Of a stretch of 64,000 bases of DNA, positions 25,029 through 38,170 are shown piece after piece. Where the stretch lies: contig NZ_JPWF01000001.1 in assembly GCF_003326675.1 (NCBI RefSeq), positions 310,001 to 374,000 on the forward strand, written 5' to 3'. The position numbers were made by a program, and so were the translations under genes. Numbering within the stretch: the first letter of the stretch is position 1; each line of letters starts with the position of its first letter. The DNA is from Thalassospira profundimaris. Lineage in GTDB: Bacteria > Pseudomonadota > Alphaproteobacteria > Rhodospirillales > Thalassospiraceae. Below the pieces are notes generated by a model that was not told the DNA's origin, did not search any database, and worked only from the letters and a program-made list of their open reading frames with translations.

Positions 25029-25868
25029 ATGCCCGAATTGCCAGAGGTCGAAACCGTCACCCGTGGTCTGACACCCGTGATGGAAGGTTATGTCGTCGAC
25101 CATGTTGTGCAACGTCGTCCGAATTTGCGCTTTCCGTTCCCGGACGGCTTTATCGACCGGATGGCAGGCCGCAAGATCGATCAGCTGACCCGGCGGGCGA
25201 AATACATTCTGGGCTATCTTGATGATGGACAGGTCCTGCTGATCCATCTTGGCATGTCGGGCCGCATGACCATTCATAACGATCCGGCGATTGAGGTCCC
25301 CGAACCGGGCAAGCACGATCATGTCGATTTTGTCATGCAGGGCGGTGCGGTTGTCCGTTTTAACGATCCCAGACGATTTGGGGTCATTACATTGATCGCA
25401 GCCAACGAAGTCGCCAGCCACAAGATGCTGGCCGATATCGGGCCCGAACCGCTTGGCAATGCCTTTAACAGTTCGGTTCTGGCCGAGGGGCTGGCACGTC
25501 GCGGCAGCCCGATCAAAACCGCCTTGCTGGATCAGAAACTGGTCGCCGGGCTTGGCAATATATATGTGTGCGAAGCGCTGTTCCGTTCCGGTATTGCTCC
25601 GGACCGTCTGGCCAAGGACCTTAAGTCCGGCGAAATTGATCGTCTGTATCGCGAAATCCGGCTGGTGCTTGAAGATGCGATTGCCGCGGGCGGATCAAGC
25701 CTTAAGGACCATCGTCAGACCAATGGCGAGCTTGGCTATTTTCAGTATAATTTCCGCGTCTATGGCCGTGAAGGCGAACCCTGCGTGTCTGATGGCTGTG
25801 ACAGCACGATTGACCGCATTGTTCAGGCAGGGCGTTCGACCTTCTTCTGTCCGACCTGTCAGAAGTAA
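25029..25868 (+). CDS. mutM: Formamidopyrimidine-DNA glycosylase (Fpg/MutM)
   Basis: This 279-residue bifunctional glycosylase/AP-lyase removes 8-oxoguanine and formamidopyrimidines. It starts MPELPEVETVTRGL, giving the catalytic N-terminal Pro and Glu after Met removal. The helix-two-turn-helix region includes KTALLDQKLVAGLGNIYVCEALF. The C-terminal zinc finger has four Cys (CVSDGCD…FFCPTCQK). It is the first of the conserved run with the enoyl-CoA hydratase, rpsT and dnaA genes seen in many Alphaproteobacteria. Confidence 0.97.
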   Translation: MPELPEVETVTRGLTPVMEGYVVDHVVQRRPNLRFPFPDGFIDRMAGRKIDQLTRRAKYILGYLDDGQVLLIHLGMSGRMTIHNDPAIEVPEPGKHDHVDFVMQGGAVVRFNDPRRFGVITLIAANEVASHKMLADIGPEPLGNAFNSSVLAEGLARRGSPIKTALLDQKLVAGLGNIYVCEALFRSGIAPDRLAKDLKSGEIDRLYREIRLVLEDAIAAGGSSLKDHRQTNGELGYFQYNFRVYGREGEPCVSDGCDSTIDRIVQAGRSTFFCPTCQK

Positions 25869-26087
25869 GGCGGGATAGGTCCGGTCTTTGGGGTTTCGGG
25901 ACGGTGCGTCGTGCTCTGTCGCATGGCTGATCGGGGAATCGATATCTTTTGCGCCTGATCAGGGTTGCTTTCGCACAGGTCAGGTTGCGGCACGCGATCA
26001 AAATCGGTAAAACAGTATCAAAATATGGTTTCAGACGAATCGACCGGGCGGCAAGCCCAGGTTGATCGGACATAAAGGATTACAGGC

Positions 26088-26864
26088 ATGTCATATGAAA
26101 ACATCATCGCCGAGAAAAAAGGCAATGTCGGACTGATCACCCTGAACCGTCCGCAGGCGCTTAATGCGCTGTGTGATGCGCTGATCAAGGATATCGGTGC
26201 GGCACTTGATGATTTCGAATCCGATGAAAACATCCGTGCCATCGTCATTACCGGGTCGGAACGTGCCTTTGCGGCCGGAGCCGATATCAAGGAAATGGCC
26301 GATTACGATTATATGGATGTCTATAAAAACGACTTCATCACCAAGGGCTGGACCCGCGTTGCAAGCTGCCGCAAGCCGACCATCGCCGCTGTCGCCGGAT
26401 TCGCACTGGGTGGTGGCTGTGAACTTGCCATGATGTGCGACATCATGATTGCCGCCGATACCGCCAAGTTCGGTCAGCCGGAAATCACCATCGGCACCAT
26501 CCCCGGTGCAGGCGGGACCCAGCGCCTGACCCGTGCGGTTGGCAAGGCCAAGGCCATGGAAATGTGCCTGACCGGGCGCATGATGGATGCCGAAGAAGCC
26601 GAACGTTCCGGTCTGGTGGCGCGAATCGTCCCGGCCGACTCGCTTCTCGAAGAAGCCCTTAAAACGGCTGAAAAGATCGCATCTTTCTCGGGCCCTGTTT
26701 CGATGAAGGTCAAGGAAACGGTGAACAAGGCCTATGAAATGACCCTGACCGAGGGTCTGATGTTCGAACGTCGTGAATTCCATTCGACCTTCGCACTCGA
26801 AGATCGCGCCGAAGGCATGAAAGCCTTCACAGAAAAGAGAAAAGCCGATTTCAAGCACCGTTGA
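26088..26864 (+). CDS. Enoyl-CoA hydratase (crotonase)
   Basis: A 258-residue crotonase that adds water across trans-2-enoyl-CoA in fatty-acid or amino-acid breakdown. Both catalytic glutamates are present: Glu112 in [11 protein letters not shown] and Glu132 in [20 protein letters not shown]. The oxyanion-hole residues lie in AAGADIKEM and [10 protein letters not shown]. The sequence is close in motif to mitochondrial ECHS1-type short-chain hydratases. Its place directly upstream of rpsT and dnaA is a conserved alphaproteobacterial arrangement without obvious functional link. Confidence 0.94.
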   Translation: MSYENIIAEKKGNVGLITLNRPQALNALCDALIKDIGAALDDFESDENIRAIVITGSERAFAAGADIKEMADYDYMDVYKNDFITKGWTRVASCRKPTIAAVAGFALGGGCELAMMCDIMIAADTAKFGQPEITIGTIPGAGGTQRLTRAVGKAKAMEMCLTGRMMDAEEAERSGLVARIVPADSLLEEALKTAEKIASFSGPVSMKVKETVNKAYEMTLTEGLMFERREFHSTFALEDRAEGMKAFTEKRKADFKHR

Positions 26865-27050
26865 TTGTGTATTGATTGGCGCTAGTTGACCCCTGATTCC
26901 GGTGCTGCATATCTGTATTGCAGCACAGCAGAGTCCTAAACCGCAGAAAATAGGGCATCGACGCGGCATCGGGGGTTGACGAGGGTTTCGGACAGAGCTA
27001 TAAGCCGCGCTCCGAATTACGTAACATTTGTTTGAAGAGACAGGTTCGCA

Positions 27051-27311
27051 ATGGCTCACCATAAATCGGCCAAGAAGCGCATTCGCCGCAACGCCGCCCG
27101 TGCAGAAGTTAACGGCGCACGTATCGGTCGCATTCGTACCTTCGTTAAGAAGGTCGAGGCTGCGCTGAACGTTGGCGACAAAGATGCTGCTCAGGCTGCG
27201 ATGAAAATCGCCGAGCCGGAAATGGCGCGCGGCGCACAGCTTGGCGTTCTGCACAAGAACACCGTAGCTCGCAAAGTTTCGCGTCTGACCGCTCGTATCA
27301 AGTCGCTCTAA
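27051..27311 (+). CDS. rpsT: 30S ribosomal protein S20
   Basis: An 86-residue, Lys/Arg-rich all-helical protein that binds 16S rRNA early in 30S assembly. [21 protein letters not shown] at the start and [17 protein letters not shown] near the end are family signatures. It is followed by a strong terminator and then dnaA, the usual alphaproteobacterial order. Confidence 0.97.
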   Translation: MAHHKSAKKRIRRNAARAEVNGARIGRIRTFVKKVEAALNVGDKDAAQAAMKIAEPEMARGAQLGVLHKNTVARKVSRLTARIKSL

Positions 27312-27702
27312 TTTATCCCTTACGGGATGGCGAGTCGAAGGCCGTACCTCTGGTACGGCCTTTTCGCTGCCCGGATTTCAGAGAATCACCTTTTGTTCCT
27401 TGATTCCGCGGGTGTAAGAAACCGCAGAAAATAAGGAACGTTTTGGTGCCGAAATCCTTTTAACGTTCTGTTAAAGATCGCCTTGCCTGATGTGGGTCGC
27501 ATCAGTACAGTGTTTGGACTTCGCAGGTCGCGCAAAGCGGCCCGTGACGAAGAACCAAAAAACAAAAGGCGCGAGTACGCTTCCACTAATTTGCGGAAGG
27601 CCAGCGTGTTCAGCACATTCGTGATGAACGCGACATAGTACTATTTTGTCTTTTGCAGTCATGATTGTGTGGAATTTTGGGATATCGGGGAAGGTTCAAA
27701 CA
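27312..27702. other. rpsT-dnaA intergenic region (dnaA leader)
   Basis: After the rpsT terminator about 335 bases remain before dnaA coding begins. I searched by eye for TTATCCACA or TGTGGATAA and found none. A short TTTAACGTTCTGTTAAA palindrome lies near 27460. It should contain the dnaA promoter; I see no clear origin features. Confidence 0.4.
27338..27362 (+). terminator. Intrinsic terminator of rpsT
   Basis: AAGGCCGTACC at 27338-27348 pairs perfectly with GGTACGGCCTT at 27352-27362 with a three-base loop, followed by TT and C. Confidence 0.88.
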
Positions 27703-29268
27703 GTGCAGCACGCCGTGAGGGGAACGCAATCGGCACTCGGGCAATCCAGCGGTGGAATGCAGAGTGACCAGCAGGCGGCACTTGATGATCACACGATAGC
27801 AACATGGCAGGTCGTTCGCGAAAAGTTGCGTGCCGAGTTCGGTGCGACGGCTTATCGCTATTGGCTTGAACCCGTTGTTCTGATCGGTGTGGAAGCTGGA
27901 GTCGCGCGTCTTGGTGCGCCGACCCGCGCCATGCGTGATTGGGTCACCCAGCACTATCTCGACCGTATCCAGGCCTTCTGGCACGCCGAAGATGCCAATG
28001 TGCATTTCGTCGAAATCAACATCATTTCTGTTTCCAGTGGTGTGGCTCAGGCTGCTCCGTCCTCGGTTGACATGGCGCCGTCTTCGGCTGGTGTTGCTGC
28101 GTCTGCTGTGGGGGCCAAGGCACCGTCAAAGGCCGCTGTATCTGCACCTTCCGCGCCCGTATCGGGCGGTGTTGCCGTTGCAGAACCCGGGTTCCAGCCA
28201 CAGGCATCGGGCCGTACCGCCATCGCCAGCATGTCTGATGATGGTATTTCGGCGGCCCTTGATCCGCGCTATACCTTCGACAACTTTGTGATCGGCAAGC
28301 CGAACGAATTTGCCTATGCCGCCGCCCGTCGTCTGGCAGAGGCCGAATCGGTGCCGTTCAACCCGCTGTTCCTTTATGGCGGTGTCGGTCTTGGTAAAAC
28401 CCACCTGATGCATGCGATTGCCTGGCATATCCGCCGCACGCAGCCGCATCGCACGGTGATTTACCTGTCGGCTGAAAAATTCATGTATCGCTTCATCCGG
28501 GCGTTGCGTGACAAGAACACGGTCGATTTTAAGGATCAGTTCCGCTCGGTCGACGTTCTGATGGTCGATGATGTTCAGTTCATCTCGGGCAAGGATTCGA
28601 CCCAGGAAGAATTCTTCCACACCTTTAATGCGCTGGTCGATCAGGGCCGTCAGATCATTGTGTCGGCTGACAAGTCGCCGTCCGATCTTGAAGATATCGA
28701 AGAACGCCTGCGTTCGCGTCTGGGCTCCGGTCTGGTTGCCGATATCCATGCAACCACCTATGAGCTTCGTCTTGGCATTCTCGAATCCAAGGCCGAACGT
28801 CAGGGTGTTGAGCTGCCGCAGCGCGTGATGGAATTCCTTGCCCACAAGATCACGGCCAATGTCCGTGAACTTGAAGGTGCGCTGAACCGCGTGATCGCGC
28901 ATTCGCAGCTGGTTGGTCGCGAGATCAGCCTGGAAATGGTTCAGGATGTTCTTCACGATGTGCTGCGCGCTTCCGAGCGCCGGGTATCGATCGAGGAAAT
29001 TCAGAAACGCGTGGCCGAGCATTTCAACATCAAGGTGTCGGACATGCATTCTGCCCGCCGTGCGCGTGCGGTTGCCCGTCCGCGTCAGGTGGCGATGTAT
29101 CTGTCCAAACAGCTTACCACCCATTCCCTGCCGGAAATCGGTCGCAAGTTTGGCGGGCGTGACCACACCACGGTCATGCATGCCGTGCGCAAAATCGAAG
29201 AACTCCATAGTGCCGATCCGTCGCTTTCCGAAGATATCGATCTTCTGCGCCGGATGCTTGAAGGCTAG
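27703..29268 (+). CDS. dnaA: Chromosomal replication initiator protein DnaA
   Basis: An AAA+ ATPase that binds DnaA boxes and opens the origin. Domain I begins near WQVVREKLRAEFG. A long Ala/Ser/Pro/Val-rich domain II follows. Domain III has Walker A GGVGLGKTHLMHA and Walker B VLMVDDVQFI. Domain IV has the helix-turn-helix signature GRDHTTVMHA. The start is uncertain: a GTG at 27703 (521 residues) has GGGGAAGG eight bases upstream; an ATG at 27661 and a TTG at 27646 give longer products without a good ribosome site. It is followed by dnaN, recF and gyrB. Confidence 0.95.
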   Translation: MQHAVRGTQSALGQSSGGMQSDQQAALDDHTIATWQVVREKLRAEFGATAYRYWLEPVVLIGVEAGVARLGAPTRAMRDWVTQHYLDRIQAFWHAEDANVHFVEINIISVSSGVAQAAPSSVDMAPSSAGVAASAVGAKAPSKAAVSAPSAPVSGGVAVAEPGFQPQASGRTAIASMSDDGISAALDPRYTFDNFVIGKPNEFAYAAARRLAEAESVPFNPLFLYGGVGLGKTHLMHAIAWHIRRTQPHRTVIYLSAEKFMYRFIRALRDKNTVDFKDQFRSVDVLMVDDVQFISGKDSTQEEFFHTFNALVDQGRQIIVSADKSPSDLEDIEERLRSRLGSGLVADIHATTYELRLGILESKAERQGVELPQRVMEFLAHKITANVRELEGALNRVIAHSQLVGREISLEMVQDVLHDVLRASERRVSIEEIQKRVAEHFNIKVSDMHSARRARAVARPRQVAMYLSKQLTTHSLPEIGRKFGGRDHTTVMHAVRKIEELHSADPSLSEDIDLLRRMLEG

Positions 29269-29618
29269 GCGCTGCGCTTGATCCGAACACCGGTCACATT
29301 TCCCTGAATTCGGGGTGGAATGTGGCCGGATTTCACCCGGTATTTCGGGTGGGTTCCGGGTCAAAAAGGCCGGCAAAATTTCCCGTAATTACATGATCGA
29401 AACTGCGAGTCGCGCAGTATGCGCCGATTTGCGCGTTTTTGGCGGAAATTGGTGCGCCGACTCCTTTTATTTGCTTGGGTTTAAGCCGTAAAAATCCTTC
29501 GATTTCGTGCCATGCATGTTATAATGCGCCTGCCTTGCCCGAACGGGTGGGGTTCAGGTGAGAAAACTGAATAAAAAACAATTTGTTAAACGCATACTGA
29601 CAGACGGATAGGACGGGC
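29269..29618. other. dnaA-dnaN intergenic region
   Basis: A 350-base gap. An imperfect hairpin (GGTCACATT…AATGTGGCC, 29292-29327) may end dnaA transcripts. A consensus -10 box for dnaN lies at 29520. No DnaA-box cluster is visible, so I do not call an origin. Confidence 0.45.
29520..29525 (+). promoter_or_regulatory. Candidate dnaN promoter -10 box
   Basis: A perfect TATAAT lies 94 bases before the dnaN start. The matching -35 region (CTTCGA or TTCGAT at 16-17 bases) is weak. Confidence 0.45.
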
Positions 29619-30737
29619 ATGAAGCTGACCATCGAACGCGCGGCTCTGTTGAAATCGCTGACCCATGTTCAAAGTGTTGTTGAACGACGCAACACCATCC
29701 CGATTCTGTCCAATATTTTGCTGCGGGCAGAAAATGACCGTCTTTCCCTGACGGCAACCGATATGGATCTTGAAGTCGTCGAAACCACGACGGCCGAGGT
29801 ATCCGAGGCGGGTGCAACCACCACCCCGGCCCATACCCTTTATGAAATCGTTCGCAAACTGCCCGAAGGATCACAGGTGCAGATCGCCCTTGAACCGGGT
29901 GCCGGTCGTTTGACCCTGGCGGCGGGCCGTTCGAAGTTTAATCTGGCAGTTCTGCCGGTTGATGATTTCCCGGTTATGTCCGGTGGTGATCTTCCGGTCA
30001 GCTTCGGTCTTGCTGCTGCTGAATTGCGTGGCCTGATTGATCGCGCTGAATTCGCGATCTCGACCGAGGAAACCCGTTACTACCTCAACGGTATCTATTT
30101 CCATGCCACCGACGCCGAGGGCACCAAAATTTTGCGTGCTGTCGCCACCGACGGTCACCGTCTGGCCCGGGTCGAGGCACCGCTGCCCGATGGTGCGGAA
30201 AACATGCCGGGTGTCATCGTTCCGCGCAAAACCGTTGGCGAATTGCGCAAACTGATCGAAGAAACCGGCGAAGCCGTCGATATCACCCTTTCGGATACCA
30301 AAATCCGTTTCGGTTTCGGCAATGCGGTTCTGACCTCCAAGCTGATTGACGGCACCTTCCCGGATTACGAACGCGTGATCCCGTCGGGCAATGACAAGAC
30401 CCTTGATATCGAATGCAAGGCCTTTGCCGATGCTGTGGATCGTGTTTCTGCGATCTCGATTGAAAAATCCCGTGCGGTAAAGGTTGTGCTTTCGGGCAAT
30501 ACCCTGACCCTTTCGGCTTCAAGCCCGGAACACGGCACCGCGTCCGAGGAACTCGAAATCAACTATGATGCCGAGGATATCGAAATCGGCTTTAACTCGC
30601 GCTATCTGCTCGACATTGCCAAACAGGTTAAGGGTGACACCATCAACCTTCTGATGTCGGACGGTTCAAGCCCGACCATCCTGCGTGATACCGACGACCT
30701 TTCGGCATTGTATGTTCTGATGCCGATGCGTGTTTGA
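29619..30737 (+). CDS. dnaN: DNA polymerase III subunit beta (sliding clamp)
   Basis: A 372-residue ring-forming processivity clamp made of three repeats of one fold. MKLTIERAALLKSLTHVQSVVERRNTIPILSNIL at the start and the C-terminal YVLMPMRV are strongly conserved clamp ends; the C-terminal residues form part of the hydrophobic pocket that binds clamp-binding motifs. Length is standard. It sits between dnaA and recF in the classic replication cluster. Confidence 0.97.
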   Translation: MKLTIERAALLKSLTHVQSVVERRNTIPILSNILLRAENDRLSLTATDMDLEVVETTTAEVSEAGATTTPAHTLYEIVRKLPEGSQVQIALEPGAGRLTLAAGRSKFNLAVLPVDDFPVMSGGDLPVSFGLAAAELRGLIDRAEFAISTEETRYYLNGIYFHATDAEGTKILRAVATDGHRLARVEAPLPDGAENMPGVIVPRKTVGELRKLIEETGEAVDITLSDTKIRFGFGNAVLTSKLIDGTFPDYERVIPSGNDKTLDIECKAFADAVDRVSAISIEKSRAVKVVLSGNTLTLSASSPEHGTASEELEINYDAEDIEIGFNSRYLLDIAKQVKGDTINLLMSDGSSPTILRDTDDLSALYVLMPMRV

Positions 30738-30800
30738 CGGTAAGCACGATACGCTGTGGCTGTTCTTGCCAATAACCTCACGCCAAAAGACGGTGCGTCC

Positions 30801-34437
<3,637 letters not shown>

Positions 34438-34467
34438 TGCGCGGGTTCCTGGAACCTGCCTGTGAAT

Positions 34468-34523
34468 TGACGCATAAAATTGGAAACGCGACAGATAAAT
34501 CTGGAATCTGTGACGCATAAAAT
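34468..34523. repeat. 13-bp direct repeat after gyrB
   Basis: TGACGCATAAAAT occurs at 34468-34480 and again at 34511-34523, exactly 43 bases apart, in the short space between gyrB and the shared terminator. Role unknown. Confidence 0.5.
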
Positions 34524-34524
34524 A

Positions 34525-34553
34525 AGAAGCCGAAGGCATAGCCTTCGGCTTCT
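34525..34553. terminator. Bidirectional intrinsic terminator (gyrB / rhaI)
   Basis: AGAAGCCGAAGGC at 34525-34537 pairs perfectly with GCCTTCGGCTTCT at 34541-34553 around a three-base loop, between two converging genes. Confidence 0.92.
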
Positions 34554-34583
34554 GTAGTTTAAGTTCGTTGAACTATCGTTCGC

Positions 34584-35882
34584 TTAAACTATTCCGCCAC
34601 CACTTCCTTTGCTGGCGGGGCGTTGTTGTCCGACTTCGGCGCGATAACCCGCTTTGCGATAGGCAATAACCGGGTCAATTGCACCACCGTCACGCTGGCG
34701 CGCCATGGCGAGTATTGGTGAGACATCGGTATTGTATGCTGCCTTGAGCGTACGGCTTGCCATCATCACATCGTTTTCGTCCTGATAGGCTTCAAGCGCA
34801 GCACGGTCGACAAGCAATGCCTGCACATAGGCACGCTGGACTTCAGCAGCACTTGAAATCAGGCTTTCGATCGGATCCGTCACATTATGCGATTGATCAA
34901 GCATGTAGGCCGGATCGAATTTTTCCGGTGCACGGCGCTCTGCCTCAACCAATTCATTGAAAACAAGGAACAGCTGATAGGGATTGATTGATCCGCTATC
35001 GAGGTCATCATCGCCGTATTTGCTGTCATTGAAATGGAAACCGCCAAGTTTCCCAAACTGGAACAGTCGGGCGACGATCATTTCAATATTCACATTTGGC
35101 GCATGATGACCAAGATCGACAAGGCAGGACGCCTTGGGCCCAAGCTCGGTCGCAGCGAGATAATTGCTACCCCAATCCTGAATGACCGTCGAATAGAATG
35201 CTGGCTCGAAAATCTTGTGCTCGATGAACAGCTTCCAGTCATCGGGCACGCCCGCATAGACTGCCCTCATCGCATCAAGATAGCGTTCAAAACTGCGCGT
35301 AAAGCTTTGCTGGCCCGGGAAGTTCGTGCCATCCCCGATCCAGACAGTCAGCGCCTTTGATCCAAGCTTCTGACCAATTTCGATACATTCAAGATTATGG
35401 GCAATCGCCTGTTCACGCACTGCCGGATCAGAATGGCTCAGGCTACCGAACTTGTATGACTGACCTTGATCATCCTGGTCTTGAAACGTGTTGGAATTCA
35501 TCGCGTCAAAGCCAAGACCATATCCCGTCGCGACATCGCGAAGTTCACCCAGATCATCGACCTTGTCCCATGGGATATGCAACGATACGGTCGGCGTCGC
35601 GCGGCCCAACTGCTGAATGACAGCGCAATCAGCAAGTTTTTCAAAGATGTTGCGCGGCTCGCCCACACCGGGGAAACGCGCAAAACGCGTCCCCCCGGTT
35701 CCGACACCCCAGGACGGGATTGCGACCGAAAAGTCCCGGGCTGCCGTTGTCAGTTTTTCGATATCAAGGCCACGACGGGCGAGCTGCTCACCCAATGCAG
35801 TGTAATCTGAATCCAATGCTGAAATATGGGCATCGTTATGTTCGGCAATCAGGTCTGCCGAAATCGGGGCTTGTGAAGTCAT
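34584..35882 (-). CDS. rhaI: L-rhamnose isomerase (RhaI type)
   Basis: A 432-residue cytoplasmic, metal-dependent xylose-isomerase-like barrel that interconverts L-rhamnose and L-rhamnulose. It belongs to the RhaI type found with bifunctional RhaD rather than the RhaA type of E. coli. VSLHIPWDKVDD, TVWIGDGTNFPGQQ, FIEHKIFEPAFYSTV, SCLVDLGHHAPNVN and GGFHFNDSKYGDDD carry the likely metal and substrate His/Asp/Glu residues. GGGGAGG precedes the ATG at 35882. It is 40 bases downstream of rhaD in the same operon. Confidence 0.94.
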   Translation of the reverse strand: MTSQAPISADLIAEHNDAHISALDSDYTALGEQLARRGLDIEKLTTAARDFSVAIPSWGVGTGGTRFARFPGVGEPRNIFEKLADCAVIQQLGRATPTVSLHIPWDKVDDLGELRDVATGYGLGFDAMNSNTFQDQDDQGQSYKFGSLSHSDPAVREQAIAHNLECIEIGQKLGSKALTVWIGDGTNFPGQQSFTRSFERYLDAMRAVYAGVPDDWKLFIEHKIFEPAFYSTVIQDWGSNYLAATELGPKASCLVDLGHHAPNVNIEMIVARLFQFGKLGGFHFNDSKYGDDDLDSGSINPYQLFLVFNELVEAERRAPEKFDPAYMLDQSHNVTDPIESLISSAAEVQRAYVQALLVDRAALEAYQDENDVMMASRTLKAAYNTDVSPILAMARQRDGGAIDPVIAYRKAGYRAEVGQQRPASKGSGGGIV

Positions 35883-35922
35883 GGGTTCCTCCCCGGGTCG
35901 TTATAACCGACCCTTGATGTGT

Positions 35923-38025
35923 TTAGCGGGTGAATGACGGCGCGTGACCGGCATCGACATTGACCACATTACCCGTTGATTTTGCCGCATTGTCAGATGC
36001 GAGGAAATAGATTGCCTCGGCAATGTCTTCTGGCAGAACATTGAGTTTGAGCATACTGCGCTGACGGTAATGTTCCTCCAGCTGATCGGGTGCCATGTCA
36101 TAGGCCTTGGCACGCTGTTCGCGCCATTCCCCGGACCAGATTTTAGAACCACGCAGAACCGCATCAGGATTGACCACATTGACACGAATACCAAACGGCG
36201 CCCCTTCAAGGGCAAGGCATCGGGCCAGTTGGATTTCAGATGCCTTTGCCGTGCAATAGGCCGATGCCCCAGGCGATGCCACAAGCCCGTTTTTGGATGC
36301 GACAAACACCATGCTTGCAGGACGTTTTTGCAGTTTCATGATTTTGAAGGCTTCGCGCGCCACAAGGAAATATCCGGTCGAAAGGATATCCATATTGCGC
36401 TGCCAGACTTCAAGGCTGGTTTCATCAATTGGCGCTGCTGACGAAATACCTGCATTCGAGACCAGGATATCGATCCCGCCAAACTCGGCACAGCTATCAT
36501 GCATCAGCTTGATGACAGAGTCTTCGCTCGTCACATTGACCGGAAGCCCACGCACCTGATCTTTGCCAAATACGGATCGCAAATCCGCAACCGCGTCGCC
36601 GAGTGCCGCTTCATCAATATCACATGCAACTACGCATGCACCTTCTTGCAACAAACGGCCGCAGGTCGCCTTGCCGATGCCACCAGCACCGCCTGTAACG
36701 ACAGCCACGCGGCCTGCAAGGCTTTTGGGTTTGGGCATGCGCTGTAATTTGGCTTCTTCCAACAGCCAGTATTCGATATCGAACGCTTCCTGCTCATCCA
36801 GTCCCATATAGGTGCTGACGGTGTCTGAACCCCGCATGACATTGATCGCATTGACGTAAAACTCGCCAGCAATACGGGCCGTTGCCTTGTCCTTGGCAAA
36901 GGACAGCATGCCGACACCTGGGATCAGATAAATCACCGGATTGGGATCGCGCATCGCCGGGCTGTTATCGTGTTTGCAGCGCTCGTAATAACCTTTGTAA
37001 TCTTCGCGGTAGGCAGCAAAGGCTTCGGACAATCCTTCGATGACGGCATCCAGATCCGGTTTTGCCGGGTCGAAGTCAATAATGATCGGACGGATCTTGG
37101 TGCGCAGGAAGTGGTCCGGGCACGAGGTGCCAAGGCTTGCGAGTTTTTCAAGCTTGTTGGAGTTCACAAACTGCAATACGGCATCGCTGTCATTGAAATG
37201 ACCGATCTTGCGTTCACCGGCATCAATGAAGCTGCGAATGCGCGGCATCAAGGTTGATGCAATCGCGCGGCGTTGCTCGGGGTCGAGGCTTACATGGCGC
37301 TCACCGCCAAAGATTTCAGCATTTGCCGTTTTGCCATCGAACCAGGCAATTGCCTTGTTAATGATGTCAACTGTCGTGTTGTAGCATTTCTCGGCGCTAT
37401 CACCCCAGGTAAACAGGCCATGGCTTTCAAGGACAACACCCTTGCTGTTCGGGTTATCGTTGAAATACTGCTCAAGCATCAGGCCAAGTTGATATCCCGG
37501 GCGCTTCCACGGAAGCCAACCGATATCATCGCCATAGATTTCCTGTGTAATCGCACGGCTGTCTTTTGATGCGGCAATTGCAATCACGGCATCCGGGTGC
37601 ATGTGATCGACATGGGGTTTGTTGATATAGGCATGAAGCGGTGTGTCGATACTTGCCGCACGGGGATTAAGGTTAAAGGTGCAATGGGGCAAATAGCCAA
37701 CCATTTCATCTTCAAATTCCTCACCGCGATACAGCCCATTAAGCGCGCGCAGCTTATCCATGTAAAGCGTCGAGAAACCATCAAGCTTCATGCTGCCGAC
37801 ATCGCCACCAGACCCCTTGACCCAAAGCACTTCGACTTCATCACCGCCAAGTGGATCCTTTTGCCAAACCTTTGCCGACGTGTTTCCACCGCCGAAATTG
37901 GTGATACGCAAATCAGAACCAAGCAGGTTGGACCGGTACAGAAGACGTTCAGGCTCACTCAAGCCTGAGGCGTGCTCCGCGTCCCATTTATTTGGAAGAA
38001 GAATCTCAGAAGGAACAGATGACAT
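35923..38025 (-). CDS. rhaD: Bifunctional rhamnulose-1-phosphate aldolase / short-chain (lactaldehyde) dehydrogenase
   Basis: This 700-residue fusion splits L-rhamnulose 1-phosphate to DHAP and L-lactaldehyde and oxidises the latter. Residues 1 to about 430 are a class II aldolase with the metal-binding region HAYINKPHVDHMHPDAV (131-147) and His202 in LESHGLFTW. From about 436 an SDR domain follows with GRVAVVTGGAGGIGKAT (438-454) and the catalytic Tyr590 and Lys594 in SAYCTAKASE. The ATG at 38025 is preferred; an ATG at 38058 would add 11 residues. It is divergent from rhaR and in an operon with rhaI, as in Rhizobium. Confidence 0.94.
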   Translation of the reverse strand: MSSVPSEILLPNKWDAEHASGLSEPERLLYRSNLLGSDLRITNFGGGNTSAKVWQKDPLGGDEVEVLWVKGSGGDVGSMKLDGFSTLYMDKLRALNGLYRGEEFEDEMVGYLPHCTFNLNPRAASIDTPLHAYINKPHVDHMHPDAVIAIAASKDSRAITQEIYGDDIGWLPWKRPGYQLGLMLEQYFNDNPNSKGVVLESHGLFTWGDSAEKCYNTTVDIINKAIAWFDGKTANAEIFGGERHVSLDPEQRRAIASTLMPRIRSFIDAGERKIGHFNDSDAVLQFVNSNKLEKLASLGTSCPDHFLRTKIRPIIIDFDPAKPDLDAVIEGLSEAFAAYREDYKGYYERCKHDNSPAMRDPNPVIYLIPGVGMLSFAKDKATARIAGEFYVNAINVMRGSDTVSTYMGLDEQEAFDIEYWLLEEAKLQRMPKPKSLAGRVAVVTGGAGGIGKATCGRLLQEGACVVACDIDEAALGDAVADLRSVFGKDQVRGLPVNVTSEDSVIKLMHDSCAEFGGIDILVSNAGISSAAPIDETSLEVWQRNMDILSTGYFLVAREAFKIMKLQKRPASMVFVASKNGLVASPGASAYCTAKASEIQLARCLALEGAPFGIRVNVVNPDAVLRGSKIWSGEWREQRAKAYDMAPDQLEEHYRQRSMLKLNVLPEDIAEAIYFLASDNAAKSTGNVVNVDAGHAPSFTR

Positions 38026-38118
38026 GATCCGATAACCTATCACTTGGACGTTACACATGGCGGTCTGCTATGAATGCGATTGCCGCCTCCCATTTTTTTC
38101 AAGCAACTAAACCGGATT

Positions 38119-38146
38119 TCAATCATAGTCAATCATAAACGATCAT
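38119..38146 (-). promoter_or_regulatory. Three 10-bp-phased half-sites facing rhaD (candidate RhaR operator)
   Basis: On the minus strand ATGATC, ATGATT and ATGATT begin at 38146, 38136 and 38126, exactly one helical turn apart. The plus strand shows the matching TCAATCAT words at 38119 and 38129 and a variant ending at 38146. They lie about 100 bases upstream of the rhaD start. Repeated half-sites of this kind fit a DeoR-family repressor. Confidence 0.55.
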
Positions 38147-38170
38147 TTTCTTTCAATATTGCACTGCAAA

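Noticed and set aside
27312-27702. Possible oriC
   Set aside because: No consensus DnaA boxes seen, and AT-richness is not exceptional; insufficient evidence.
28126-29376. 416-residue open frame antisense to dnaA
   Set aside because: Shadow of dnaA, with no start context or family pattern.
34468-34523. Possible CRISPR or phage attachment site at the 13-bp repeat
   Set aside because: Only two copies, no tRNA or integrase nearby, no further spacing pattern.
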